Below are positions 27,827 to 36,385 of a DNA stretch of 64,000 nt, one piece after another. The stretch's first letter is position 1, and every line of letters begins with the position of its first letter. The position numbers and the translations under genes were made by a program. Below the pieces are notes generated by a model. That model had not been told where the DNA came from. It did no database searches and saw nothing but the letters and a program-made list of their open reading frames with translations. The DNA lies in NCBI RefSeq assembly GCF_023701695.1, contig NZ_JAJOZC010000001.1, positions 7,191,894 to 7,255,893 of the forward strand, written 5' to 3'. This DNA is from Streptomyces sp. RKAG290 (GTDB lineage Bacteria; Actinomycetota; Actinomycetes; Streptomycetales; Streptomycetaceae).

Positions 27827-28425
27827 GGGGTGTGCCTCCTGGGATCAGCGAAGGACAGAGCGAGCAGTACGGGAATGCTCGGGCCGAGAAGCAGTGGCCC
27901 CAGCGGTACGACGAGGGAGAGCAGCACGGCGGAGACCACCGCGCCGAGCAGGGCGGTGCCCCGGGCGGCCGAGCCGAAGCCCAGCGCCAGCGCGCCCCGG
28001 GTCCAGGCGCGGACGGAGCCGCCCGGCGCCCGGCCCGCCTCGGCCGCGAGCGCCACGTGGTGGATGACCAGGGCGGCCGCGATGCCTACCTGGGCGGCGA
28101 GCAGCACGAAGGTCCAGGGCTCCGAACGGCCGAGCAGATGGACGGTGTTGGCGGTCAGCACGGCCGCCGCCGCCGTGGAGGCGAGGCCGTGCCGCCACAG
28201 GGCACGCCAGTACCGCGGGAAGGACGTGAACGCGTTGCTGAAGCAGTGGCTGTCCCCCTCGGCGCGCCACCGCTGGAGCCCGTGCGCCATCGCGGCGAGC
28301 GCGGGCAGCCAGGTCACCACGCCCAGCGACAGCACGACGAACGCGGCCCCGGCGGCGGCCGGGTAGGCCACGAACTCCAGCCGCCGCAGCAGCGTCGGCC
28401 AGCCGGACGAGAGGGTTGCCTGCAT
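27823..28425 (-). CDS. DUF624 (YesL-type) membrane protein
   Basis: A 200-residue membrane protein with four to five hydrophobic segments (about residues 18-45, 68-85, 95-120, 140-185). The DUF624 signature NAFTSFPRYWRALWRHG follows the first membrane segment. In Firmicutes and actinobacteria, YesL-like proteins are encoded beside sugar ABC transporters and polysaccharide lyases, for example the rhamnogalacturonan locus, and are presumed accessory to uptake. The gene starts four bases after the heparinase stop and overlaps the beta-helix gene in ATGA, so it is translated as part of the operon. Confidence 0.8.
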   Translation of the reverse strand: MQATLSSGWPTLLRRLEFVAYPAAAGAAFVVLSLGVVTWLPALAAMAHGLQRWRAEGDSHCFSNAFTSFPRYWRALWRHGLASTAAAAVLTANTVHLLGRSEPWTFVLLAAQVGIAAALVIHHVALAAEAGRAPGGSVRAWTRGALALGFGSAARGTALLGAVVSAVLLSLVVPLGPLLLGPSIPVLLALSFADPRRHTP

Positions 28426-28429
28426 GGGG

Positions 28430-30412
28430 TCAGCCGACCTTTCCTGTGTACGGTTGCGGCACGTCGAGGACCACTTCGCCCTCCAGCTCCAGCCGGGTGG
28501 CCGCCACCACGTACGGGGCGCCGTCCCCGCTGAGCAGCACGGCCGCGGCGTCGGCGCGGACACCGGCGGTACGGATCCGGCGGGCGACGGGGGAGAGCAG
28601 CACGGTCTCCCCGCCGAAGGCCACTCCGTGGCCCTGCGCGCAGGCGACCTGCGATCCGCTGCCGGCCGCCGCACCCGGCGTGATCGCCGTGAGGAACAGG
28701 CCCTTGGCCGACCGCTCCGCCGTCGAACGCAGCGTGTGCAGGGTGCGGGTGAGACTCAGTTCCGGCGTGCTGGACGTCGGATTGGCCACCACCTCGGTGA
28801 CCTCGCAGACGACGGACGCGTCGGTCGGCGCGAACTGCCGCACCACCGCCGACGCCGCCCCGGACCGGATCAGCCGGCCGCCGTCGGGCAGCGCCTCGGT
28901 GGGCCGGTCGGTCTGCAGCAGGAACGTCCACTCCCGCGCGGTCTCCGCCTCGGCGAGATCCAGCAGCACCAGCCGCCCGGACGGGGTGAACACCAGGGTC
29001 CGGTCGAGCCGTCGCACCCCGAGCCCGGGGTCGTACATCGCGGCGATCTCCGCCGTGGCGTGCGCCCAGCCGCAGTCCGGCGCGACGAGCACATCGCGCT
29101 GCCTGGCCTGCCGCTCGAAGGGGATGTCCCGGTAGACGTGGTACCGGTCCTCGTCCGCATACCCCTGCCCGTCGACCAGCAGCAGATTGTGGTGCGCGGC
29201 CCGCTTGCGGTTGCTGTAGCCCTCGTCCACCGCGAGGAACTCACCCTGCGAGACCAGCACGAAGGAACCCGAATCGGGATGGTGATGCCCCTGGTTGAGG
29301 GTCTCCCAGCCCTGCTCCGCCCGGTGCTTGTGCGCCGTCTCCCACGCCCGGTGGCCACCACCGGGGCTGGCCTTGAACGACACGAGGGTGGCGTCGTCGT
29401 CCCAGCCCGTGCGCGCGGCCAGCAGGCCCAGGTCGGGGAAGAACGCCCGGGTCTCGGTGGGCCGGGCCGCCGGCACCGACGGGTCGTACCAGAGGTATTC
29501 GAGGTACGCCTCCGGCAGGATCCCCGGCCGTACCCCGCTCTCGGCCGCCTCCTGCCACAGCAGCTCGCCCGACGCCAGATCGCCCATCCACTGGGCCTCC
29601 GGGATTCCGTACTGGGCACCGAGGCGGTAGTAGAGACCGGCACTGTGGCCGCTGCGCCGGTCATGACAGTCGCCGTGGTCGACGTTGAAGGCGAAACCGG
29701 GCGCGGTCTGGTGCAGCCGGTAGCGGAAGGTGCCGGACATGAAACCGCCGCGGTCCCACCAGTCGATGCCCTCCGCCTCCTTGAGGAGGTCCAGGTGGAC
29801 GGCGAGGAAGGGCACGCCGTAGCGCCAGTACACGACACCCTCGGCATGCGAGCCGTCCTCCGGCATCAGGTCGAGCACCGTGCCGAGGTTGTCTCTGGCG
29901 CGCTCGGTCCACTCCTCCTTGCCCAGCACGTACCCGGCCGTCGCCAGACCCGCGTAGCAGATCCAGTTGTGGTTCTGCCAGTACGACGACGACCACCAGC
30001 GGCCCTCGCTCGCCACCGCGAACTCGTACATCCGCCGCCCCTGGAGCAGCAGTTTGTACCGCAGCAGCGCCCGCACCCCGTCCGGCAGGTCGTCGCCGGT
30101 CCACTTGTACGCGAGCGCCAGGTGGTGCAGCAGCCAGCCGGCGTCCAGGTCGTGGTCCGGCATATGGGCCTTGCCCCAGTGCGGCAGCCGCACCGCGGCC
30201 TCGATCCAGCGCCGGCTCTCCGCCAGGTGGGCCGGATCGCCACCGACCCGGTAGGCCAGTGCCGGGTTGGAGGCCGCGGGGCCCAGCCAGGTGATGCTGG
30301 CCAGGGGATGTGTGCGGGGCGGCGTCAGCCCGCGATGCCGGGCTGCCTCCTCGTACAGCCGCTTCTCCTGTGCGGGGCGCGGTCCGGGCGGCGGGGTCGC
30401 CGAGAGCAACAA
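28430..30412 (-). CDS. Heparinase II/III-like lyase (TTG start)
   Basis: About 660 residues, without a signal peptide. An N-terminal alpha-toroid (GDPAHLAESRRWIEAAVRLP, then SYWQNHNWICYAG) is followed by GSHAEGVVYWRYG and a C-terminal beta-sandwich that includes NQGHHHPDSGSFVL, which matches the metal-binding His cluster of heparinase II/III proteins. These enzymes cleave uronic-acid-containing oligosaccharides by beta-elimination. The frame begins at TTG 30412, seven bases after a GGAGGA inside the end of the preceding gene. No other start gives the conserved N-terminus. It is paired with a second, divergent heparinase II/III gene immediately upstream. Confidence 0.85.
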   Translation of the reverse strand: MLLSATPPPGPRPAQEKRLYEEAARHRGLTPPRTHPLASITWLGPAASNPALAYRVGGDPAHLAESRRWIEAAVRLPHWGKAHMPDHDLDAGWLLHHLALAYKWTGDDLPDGVRALLRYKLLLQGRRMYEFAVASEGRWWSSSYWQNHNWICYAGLATAGYVLGKEEWTERARDNLGTVLDLMPEDGSHAEGVVYWRYGVPFLAVHLDLLKEAEGIDWWDRGGFMSGTFRYRLHQTAPGFAFNVDHGDCHDRRSGHSAGLYYRLGAQYGIPEAQWMGDLASGELLWQEAAESGVRPGILPEAYLEYLWYDPSVPAARPTETRAFFPDLGLLAARTGWDDDATLVSFKASPGGGHRAWETAHKHRAEQGWETLNQGHHHPDSGSFVLVSQGEFLAVDEGYSNRKRAAHHNLLLVDGQGYADEDRYHVYRDIPFERQARQRDVLVAPDCGWAHATAEIAAMYDPGLGVRRLDRTLVFTPSGRLVLLDLAEAETAREWTFLLQTDRPTEALPDGGRLIRSGAASAVVRQFAPTDASVVCEVTEVVANPTSSTPELSLTRTLHTLRSTAERSAKGLFLTAITPGAAAGSGSQVACAQGHGVAFGGETVLLSPVARRIRTAGVRADAAAVLLSGDGAPYVVAATRLELEGEVVLDVPQPYTGKVG

Positions 30413-30415
30413 GAG

Positions 30416-32203
30416 TCAGTCCTCCGATCGGAACCGTGCGGTGGTGCCGTCGGCGAGACGGACCGTCAGCCCGTCGCCGTCCAGCTGTACGTCGGTCACG
30501 GCAGGGCCGGCCGACGCGGCCTGGTACACCGAGGCGAAGGTGACCCGGTCGGTGACCGCGGTGAAGTCGACCCGGGTACGCACGCGCTGCGGGTCGTCCG
30601 CCGGGCCGGGGCCCGGCCCGCTCACCGGGCGCACCGGCACCCCGGCACGGTGCGTGTGCCAGCCGTGCAGGGTCTCGTCGCCGTACCAGGTGGTGCGCAC
30701 CGGGCCCGCGGCCTGCACCTGCACGTCCAGCGCGGTGCCCGGACGCAGCTGCGCGGTGAGGCGCCGGGCCTCCCCGGCGGTCACGGTCAGCAGGTCCACC
30801 AGGAAGCCGTCGCCCGCCACGATCCGCCGGACCCCGCGCACACCCTCGTACGCGGTGGTCACCTCGGCGGTGACGGAGCAGTCGTCCGAGGCGAGCAGCG
30901 CCCCGGTGCACTCGGCCTGTTCGCCGTCGTCCACCCGGAACGCCGGGTGCGCCTCGGTCGACGCGTACAGATCACGGAACTCGGCGTGGGCGTACGGCAC
31001 CTGCCCGGGGTCGGGCTGCCACGGCGTCGTGTCGCCGTAGAGATAAAGGGACAACTTGTCCCGGTGGCCGTGCGAGCCGCCGTGCGGACCGAAGTCCAGC
31101 AGCGCGTGGATGCCCGCGACGCGCAGCACCGCGTAGCCCGTCGCGCCGAACACCGTGAGCGCACCGGGCGCCGGGCGCTCTGCCAGCGGCGGCCCGGCGA
31201 ACCAGCCGCCCAGCTCCCGGTCGAGACCGTCGTCCGCGTCACCGAGCTCGGCACGAGCCCGCCCGGCCACCGCTTCCAGCGCCGCTGACGGCACCAACTG
31301 CTGTGCCAGCGCCACCAGTTCGAGCCACTCCAGCGCCAGCGGGCGGCGCAGGTAGGGACCGTCGTGCAGCGCGGGCAGGATGCCGCCCCGCGTCGCGATG
31401 GCCGCCAGCACATCCGTCATCCCGGCCAGCACACCCACCACGTCGGCCGGTACGGCCTTCGGATCGGTGCCCCGCAGGGCCAGCAGCGCCGCCCGCAGGA
31501 CGAACCCGTGGTAGTAGGTGCTGCCCTCCCACTCCCAGCCGTCCTCGGCGACGGCGACCCGCAGGTGGGCGTACAGACCGTGCTCGCCCTCCAGCCACTC
31601 CTTGCCGCCGTCCCACGCCTGCCCGCGCGCCGCGGCGGCGCCGCGACCGGCGGCCACCCCGGCGGCGTTGAGCCACGCGGTGTAGTTCGAGGCGAGCTGT
31701 CCCTTCCCGGTCAGCACGTCCCGGGCGTCCAGCGCCGCCCGCTCCAGCGCGTCGAGCAGCGGCAGCACCCCGGCCAGATCATCCGTGCCGCGCTCGGCGA
31801 GCGTGAGGACGGCGTGCCCGATGTTCACCGCCCAGATCGCGTCGGTCAGCGCCTGGTGGAACAGCCGGCCGCGCAGCATCCAGCCCTGCGCCTCGCCGTG
31901 CTGCGCGGTGGCCAGCTCCTCGTACAGACCGGCGTACTCGACCAGCCGCGCCACCGCCTCGGCGCGCTCGCCGCGGTGGGCGAGCACCCGCAGGTGGCGC
32001 GCCCACGCCTGGTGCGACAGCACCAGCCAGGCGCCGCGCACCGCCTCGTTGTCCACCCGGCAGCCGTACGCGCAGCGCGCGCCGCCCTCGGGGAACACCC
32101 CGGCGAGCACATCGCCGTGGTCCAGCTCCACACCGTGCGCGGGGCACACGTACGCATGCCACCACCCGCCGCGCTCCCGGGCGATCCGCCTCAACGGGGC
32201 CAC
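30416..32203 (-). CDS. Heparinase II/III family protein
   Basis: About 595 residues. The beginning (ERGGWWHAYVCPAHGVELD) is the zinc-ribbon-like motif (CPAHG, later RCAYGC) found at the start of many heparinase II/III and oligo-alginate lyase-like proteins. The toroid contains GKGQLASNYTAWLNAAG and EGSTYYHGFVL. The beta-sandwich contains DFGPHGGSHGHRDKLSLYLY, the catalytic/metal His region. It should act on oligosaccharides in the cytoplasm, since no signal is seen. The GTG 32203 start overlaps the SDR gene by 13 bases. The protein starts close to the conserved motif, so it is somewhat short at the N-terminus compared with relatives; TTG 32194 is an alternative start. Confidence 0.82.
   Translation of the reverse strand: MAPLRRIARERGGWWHAYVCPAHGVELDHGDVLAGVFPEGGARCAYGCRVDNEAVRGAWLVLSHQAWARHLRVLAHRGERAEAVARLVEYAGLYEELATAQHGEAQGWMLRGRLFHQALTDAIWAVNIGHAVLTLAERGTDDLAGVLPLLDALERAALDARDVLTGKGQLASNYTAWLNAAGVAAGRGAAAARGQAWDGGKEWLEGEHGLYAHLRVAVAEDGWEWEGSTYYHGFVLRAALLALRGTDPKAVPADVVGVLAGMTDVLAAIATRGGILPALHDGPYLRRPLALEWLELVALAQQLVPSAALEAVAGRARAELGDADDGLDRELGGWFAGPPLAERPAPGALTVFGATGYAVLRVAGIHALLDFGPHGGSHGHRDKLSLYLYGDTTPWQPDPGQVPYAHAEFRDLYASTEAHPAFRVDDGEQAECTGALLASDDCSVTAEVTTAYEGVRGVRRIVAGDGFLVDLLTVTAGEARRLTAQLRPGTALDVQVQAAGPVRTTWYGDETLHGWHTHRAGVPVRPVSGPGPGPADDPQRVRTRVDFTAVTDRVTFASVYQAASAGPAVTDVQLDGDGLTVRLADGTTARFRSED
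30420..30425 (-). promoter_or_regulatory. Ribosome-binding site GGAGGA that selects a TTG start
   Basis: GGAGGA on the minus strand lies within the final codons of the upstream heparinase gene, seven bases before TTG 30412. It is a near-perfect match to the anti-Shine-Dalgarno sequence and fixes the start of the downstream heparinase. Confidence 0.65.
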
Positions 32204-32955
32204 ACGCCACCGTCGATGTCCACCGTGGTGGCGGTCAGGAAGCCGGACGCGGGTGACGCCAGGTGGACCACGGCCGAGGCGACGTCCTGCGGCGTGCCGG
32301 CCCGGCCCACCGGGATGCCCGCCTCCATGGCCTGCTGCGCCTGCGGCGCGGTGAAGGTGTCGTGGAAGGCGGTGCCCTTGATGAAGCCGGGAGCCACGGC
32401 GTTGACCGTGATGCCGCTGCCGCCGAGCTCCTTGGCGAGACCCTTGGTGAAGCCCACGATTCCGGCCTTGGCGGCCGCGTAGGCGACCGAGCCGGGGCCA
32501 CCGCCGTTGTGCGCGGCCAGCGAGGACATGGTGATGACGCGCCCGGCCGAGGACTTCGTCAGATGCGGCAGGGCTGCCCGCACGGTACGGAACGTCGAGG
32601 TCAGATTGGTCGAGATGACCTGCTCGAAGTGGTCGTCGGACATCTCGGCGATCTTCGTCCGGCCGATCAGGTGGCCCGCGTTGCAGACCAGGACGTCCAG
32701 ACCGCCGAGGAATCCGGTGGCCTCCTCGACAAAGCGGTCCACCTCCGCCGTCACCGTCACATCGGCCTGGAAGGCCTTCGCCCGCCTGCCCAGCGCCTCG
32801 ATCTCGGAGACCGTCTTCGCGGCCTCGTCGGCGGAGGAGTGGTAGTGCACGGCGACATCGGCGCCGGCCTCGGCGAGGGCTACGGCGATGGCGCGGCCGA
32901 TGCCGTGGCCCGATCCGGTCACCAGCGCGCGGGAGCCTTGGAGATCAGCAGACAT
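32191..32955 (-). CDS. SDR family oxidoreductase (KduD/DEH-reductase-like)
   Basis: A 254-residue classical short-chain dehydrogenase. The cofactor motif is VTGSGHGIGRAIA, the stabilising NAG is in LVCNAGH, and the catalytic Ser and YxxxK are in ITMSSLA and YAAAK. The C-terminal DIDGGVWPR is typical of 3-oxoacyl reductase or gluconate-dehydrogenase-like SDRs. Set between an ABC importer and uronide lyases, it most likely reduces the unsaturated keto-uronate released by the lyases, as KduD or DEH reductase does. This is inferred from context. Start ATG 32955, 44 bases after the second permease gene. Confidence 0.85.
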   Translation of the reverse strand: MSADLQGSRALVTGSGHGIGRAIAVALAEAGADVAVHYHSSADEAAKTVSEIEALGRRAKAFQADVTVTAEVDRFVEEATGFLGGLDVLVCNAGHLIGRTKIAEMSDDHFEQVISTNLTSTFRTVRAALPHLTKSSAGRVITMSSLAAHNGGGPGSVAYAAAKAGIVGFTKGLAKELGGSGITVNAVAPGFIKGTAFHDTFTAPQAQQAMEAGIPVGRAGTPQDVASAVVHLASPASGFLTATTVDIDGGVWPR

Positions 32956-32999
32956 GGGGGGAAACCTTTCGATAACCGGTCGCTGAGGACCGGGACCGG

Positions 33000-33923
33000 T
33001 CACTTGAGACCGGCGGTTGCGAAGCCCTGCACGAAATAGCGCTGGCCGATGAGGAAGAGAACGACCATGGGGAGGGTGGCGAGCGTGGTGCCGGCCATCA
33101 GGAAGTGCCACTGGGTGCCGTTCTCCGTCTTGAAGACGGAGAGCCCCACCTGGATGACCCGCAGACTGTCCGTCCGGGTCACCAGCAGCGGCCAGAGGAA
33201 GTTGTTCCACGAGGACTCGAAGGTCAGCAGCGCCACCGTGGTGAGCGCGGGCTTGACCTGCGGCGTCATGATCCGGGCGTAGATCCGGAATTCGCCCAGT
33301 CCGTCCAGCCGGGCCGCCTCCTCCAGTTCCACCGGCAGGTCCAGATAGAACTGCCGGAAGAGGAAGACGGCGAACGGGGTGACGGCGCCGGGCACGATCA
33401 GCGCCCACCAGGAGTCCAGCCAGCCGCTGCCGCCCTGGCCGAAGAGGTCGTTGCCGCCGGCCAGCGGCATGAAGCGGACGATCAGGAACTCGGGGAGCAC
33501 CTTGGTGTACGTCGGGATCATCAGCGCCGCGATGAAGAGGTAGAAGATGACGTCACTGCCCCGGAACCTGATCCGGGCCAGCGCGTACCCCGCCATCGAC
33601 GCCACCAGGACGTTGATGAGCGTGTGACTGAACGCGATGATGAAGCTGTTGCGGGCGTACGTGGCGAAGGGCGCGGCCTTCAGCGCGTCGATGTAGTTGC
33701 TGAACTCCCAGTGCTCCGGCAGGAGTCCCGCGTCCTGCGACGCGATCTCCACCGGTGTCTTGAGCGAGGTCAGCACCATCCAGATGAACGGCACCATCAT
33801 CAGCAGCGAGATGACGGACAGCGTCACATAGAGCGCGATCCGGCCGGCGGAGAGCGGCTTTCCCTTCGCGGTGGGGCGGGGCGTGTGCCCGGCCCCGGGC
33901 TTGTGCAGCTCAGCTGTGGCCAC
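33000..33923 (-). CDS. Carbohydrate ABC transporter permease (MalG type)
   Basis: A 307-residue inner-membrane protein with six predicted helices. The EAA loop that contacts the ATPase reads EAARLDGLGEFRIYARIMTPQVKPA (about residues 190-215). This is the second (MalG-like) subunit of a CUT1-family sugar importer. The GTG 33923 start overlaps the end of the first permease gene by 14 bases, with GGGAGG about seven bases upstream inside that gene. No ATPase gene is present. In streptomycetes such importers commonly share the MsiK ATPase; this is established for other loci and inferred here. Confidence 0.92.
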   Translation of the reverse strand: MATAELHKPGAGHTPRPTAKGKPLSAGRIALYVTLSVISLLMMVPFIWMVLTSLKTPVEIASQDAGLLPEHWEFSNYIDALKAAPFATYARNSFIIAFSHTLINVLVASMAGYALARIRFRGSDVIFYLFIAALMIPTYTKVLPEFLIVRFMPLAGGNDLFGQGGSGWLDSWWALIVPGAVTPFAVFLFRQFYLDLPVELEEAARLDGLGEFRIYARIMTPQVKPALTTVALLTFESSWNNFLWPLLVTRTDSLRVIQVGLSVFKTENGTQWHFLMAGTTLATLPMVVLFLIGQRYFVQGFATAGLK

Positions 33924-34881
33924 GGGTGCCTCCCATGATCCGCCGGTTGACCAGGGTGAAGCCCATCAGCAGGACGAACAGCACCAGGGACTGGGCGCAG
34001 GCGTAGCCGACGCGGAACTCCCGGAAGGCGGACTTGTAGATCTCATACGTCATCATCGTGGTGCTGTTGGCGGGTCCGCCGTCGGTGAGGATGTAGATCT
34101 GGTCGAACGACTGGAACGCGCTGATCATCGAGGTGATGAGCACGAAGAACGTCGCGGGCTTCAGCAGCGGCAGGGTGATCGAGAAGAACTGCCGCACCTT
34201 GGACGCGCCGTCCACCGAGGCCGCTTCGTACAGTTCCTTCGGCAGGGACTGCAGAGCGGCCAGGTAGATGAGCATCTTCATGCCGATGCCCTGCCAGATG
34301 CCGACCAGGATCACCGAGGGCATCGCCCACGAGGTCGAGGCCAGCCAGGCCGGTCCGTTGATGCCGACGAGCGACAGCAGGGTGTTGAACAGCCCGTTGC
34401 CCGGGTTGTAGATCCACAGCCAGACCAGGGCGATCGCGACCGTGGCGGTGACCTGGGGCAGGAAGATCGCGGTGCGGAAGATGCCCCGCGCCTTCAGCCC
34501 GGTGTGCAGTGCCAGGGCCATCAGCAGCCCCAGCGCCATGCCGAACGGCACGGTGAAGAAGGTGTAGATGACGGTGTTGACGATGGACTTGCGGAACACC
34601 GCGTCGTCCAGCATGTCCCGGAAGTTGTCCAGGCCCACGAACTGCGGTGCCGTCAGCACGTCGTACTTCGTGAAGGCCAGGACCACCGAGGCCACGACCG
34701 GCAGACCGATCCAGAGGGACGCGTGCAGCAGGGCGGGCGCCACCATCAGCATGCCGGCCCGCTGCCTTCGGCGTCCGGGTCCGGTCGGGGTCCGGCGTGA
34801 GCGCCGTGTCGCCGGCGCGCTCTTCTCAGGCGGGGAAGGCGGCCCCGCGGGCCGTGCCTTCAGTACGGATACAGCTCCCAC
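33910..34881 (-). CDS. Carbohydrate ABC transporter permease (MalF type)
   Basis: A 323-residue membrane protein. It has a basic, Pro-rich cytoplasmic N-terminus (about 45 residues), then six predicted helices beginning LMVAPALLHASLWIGLPV. The EAA loop reads EAASVDGASKVRQFFSITLPLLKPA. First permease of a CUT1-type importer for oligosaccharides. GTG 34881 starts nine bases after the stop of the solute-binding protein gene. A later in-frame start before the first helix cannot be excluded. Confidence 0.92.
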   Translation of the reverse strand: MGAVSVLKARPAGPPSPPEKSAPATRRSRRTPTGPGRRRQRAGMLMVAPALLHASLWIGLPVVASVVLAFTKYDVLTAPQFVGLDNFRDMLDDAVFRKSIVNTVIYTFFTVPFGMALGLLMALALHTGLKARGIFRTAIFLPQVTATVAIALVWLWIYNPGNGLFNTLLSLVGINGPAWLASTSWAMPSVILVGIWQGIGMKMLIYLAALQSLPKELYEAASVDGASKVRQFFSITLPLLKPATFFVLITSMISAFQSFDQIYILTDGGPANSTTMMTYEIYKSAFREFRVGYACAQSLVLFVLLMGFTLVNRRIMGGTRGHS

Positions 34882-34890
34882 AGTGACGCC

Positions 34891-36159
34891 TCACATCCGG
34901 CCGATGGCGGCCTCGGCGAGACGGCCGAGTTCCGCGATGGCATCCTTCGCGGACTGGCCGCCCACGATCGCGGGCTCCAGCGTCGGCTTGATCTTCTCGC
35001 GGATCTCCATCCAGGCCGCGGTGCCGCCCTCCGAGAAGGCGTCGCCCATGCTCTGCAGGGAGAGGTCGACGAACTCGTTCTCCTTCACGTAGCCGGTGTC
35101 GCTGAGGTCCTTGAGCCCGGGCACGGAACCACGCTGCTCGGCCGCGCCCAGGATCGACTCCGGGGTCGCGAGGTACTCGACCAGCGCACGGGCGGCCGCC
35201 GGGTGCTTGGAACTCGCCGACTGGGTGACCAGCGTGCCGCCCTGGAGCATCGCCGGCCGGCGGTTGGCCAGCACGAAGGCGCCGAGCTTGTCGTCCTTCA
35301 GCAGTTCCGGGTTCTGCTCGCCGACCTGCACCCACAGGGCGCTGGTCGTCATCATCATCGACGCCTTGCCCGTCTGGACGTTCGAAGGGGCCCCGGCGTC
35401 CGTCTTCTTCGCGTAGGAGGCGGAGCCGTCCTTGACCAGGTCCTTGAAGAACTGCAGCGCCTCGACGCCCCGGTTGTCGGTGAACAACACCTTCTTGCCG
35501 TCGGCGCTGAAGAGCTGCCCGCCGTTGGCGAACAGGAAGGTCTCCCAACACTGGCGCAGATCAATGGAAAACGGGTCGAAACCTATCCGGCCGTCCTTCG
35601 TCAACTGCTTCGAGACGGCCCGGAGCTCCGCCCAGTTGGCCGGTGTCTTCTTGATGCCGGCCTCGGCGAAGTGGTCCTTGCGGTAAACGACGATGCGGGT
35701 GTCGAGAACCACCGGCAGTGCGTAGAGCTTGCCGTCGTAGCGCGACGGCTCCAGCACCCGCTTCTCGTACTCGTGCGCGGTGGCGAACTTCTCGGGCAGC
35801 GGGGCGATGGCCTTCTTGGCCGCGAACGGCGGGATCCAGCCGACGCCCATCATCAGCACGTCGGGCAGCAGGCCGCCGGCCAGACCGGTGGTGATCTTCT
35901 CGTTGAGCTGCGCATACGTGGTGTAGTCCACGTTCACCTTGACGTCCGGATACTTCTTCCGGAAGCCGCCGAGGATCTTCTTCTCCAACAGCGTCTTGCC
36001 GTCGGCGCCTTCGTAGATCGGGGTGAGCAGGGTGATCTCGCCCTCGGCGGGACCATCGGCGGAGCCGGCCGCCGTGGAGCCGGTGCCGCAGCCGGAGAGC
36101 GCGGCCGCAGCCGTACCGGCGCCGATGGCAGCGAGCAGCGACCGTCGTTTGAGTTCCAT
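34891..36159 (-). CDS. Extracellular sugar-binding lipoprotein of an ABC importer
   Basis: A 422-residue solute-binding protein (family 1). The N-terminus MELKRRSLLAAIGAG leads to the lipobox LSGC, so the mature protein is lipid-anchored outside the membrane. The arginine pair may make it a twin-arginine substrate. The body shows typical binding-protein segments (KKYPDVKVNVDYTTYAQLNEK, LPDVLMMG, YALPVVLDTRIVVYRKDHF). The N-terminal Cys and SBP fold are clear; the ligand is not, but the operon points to a uronic-acid-containing oligosaccharide. First gene of the operon. ATG 36159 has GAAAGGGG upstream and a LacI-type palindrome 28 bases before it. Confidence 0.92.
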   Translation of the reverse strand: MELKRRSLLAAIGAGTAAAALSGCGTGSTAAGSADGPAEGEITLLTPIYEGADGKTLLEKKILGGFRKKYPDVKVNVDYTTYAQLNEKITTGLAGGLLPDVLMMGVGWIPPFAAKKAIAPLPEKFATAHEYEKRVLEPSRYDGKLYALPVVLDTRIVVYRKDHFAEAGIKKTPANWAELRAVSKQLTKDGRIGFDPFSIDLRQCWETFLFANGGQLFSADGKKVLFTDNRGVEALQFFKDLVKDGSASYAKKTDAGAPSNVQTGKASMMMTTSALWVQVGEQNPELLKDDKLGAFVLANRRPAMLQGGTLVTQSASSKHPAAARALVEYLATPESILGAAEQRGSVPGLKDLSDTGYVKENEFVDLSLQSMGDAFSEGGTAAWMEIREKIKPTLEPAIVGGQSAKDAIAELGRLAEAAIGRM

Positions 36160-36186
36160 TGGGCACCCCTTTCGAGGTGGAGGCAG

Positions 36187-36198
36187 TGGATCGATCCA
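36187..36198. promoter_or_regulatory. Candidate LacI-family operator TGGATCGATCCA
   Basis: A perfect 12-base palindrome with a central CG, the hallmark of LacI/GalR-family operators. It lies 28 bases upstream of the start codon of the solute-binding protein, where a bound repressor would block the operon. The divergent gene at 36386 encodes a LacI regulator. A weaker relative, TAAATCGATGCA, lies at 36233-36244. Confidence 0.65.
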
Positions 36199-36314
36199 GC
36201 GATGGCAACCCGGCCACAGCTGGGAAGAGCTGGTAAATCGATGCACTGAGACTAAGAACGCTCGAAGAGCCGCGTCAACAGCTGATGCACAACAATTTTC
36301 GAGGAAGTTAACGG

Positions 36315-36350
36315 GTGTACCGGTGAAGAGAGTTCAGTAAATCGGTACAC
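36315..36350. promoter_or_regulatory. Inverted repeat GTGTACCG/CGGTACAC and possible -10 before the LacI gene
   Basis: Perfect 8-base arms at 36315-36322 and 36343-36350 are separated by 20 bases. TACACT at 36346-36351 resembles a -10 element 35 bases before the LacI start. The region 36280-36350 is A+T-rich for this genome. It could be the lacI-type promoter with an autoregulatory site, or a site for a different regulator, since the repeat differs from the 36187 palindrome. Confidence 0.45.
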
Positions 36351-36385
36351 TAGGCTGGCTGAACACGTTCCGAACCGGAGGTGGC

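Noticed and set aside
28424..31288. A 954-codon open frame on the plus strand through the two heparinase genes
   Set aside because: It is antisense to two conserved enzymes and its predicted product is low-complexity. The minus-strand genes have conserved motifs and ribosome-binding sites.
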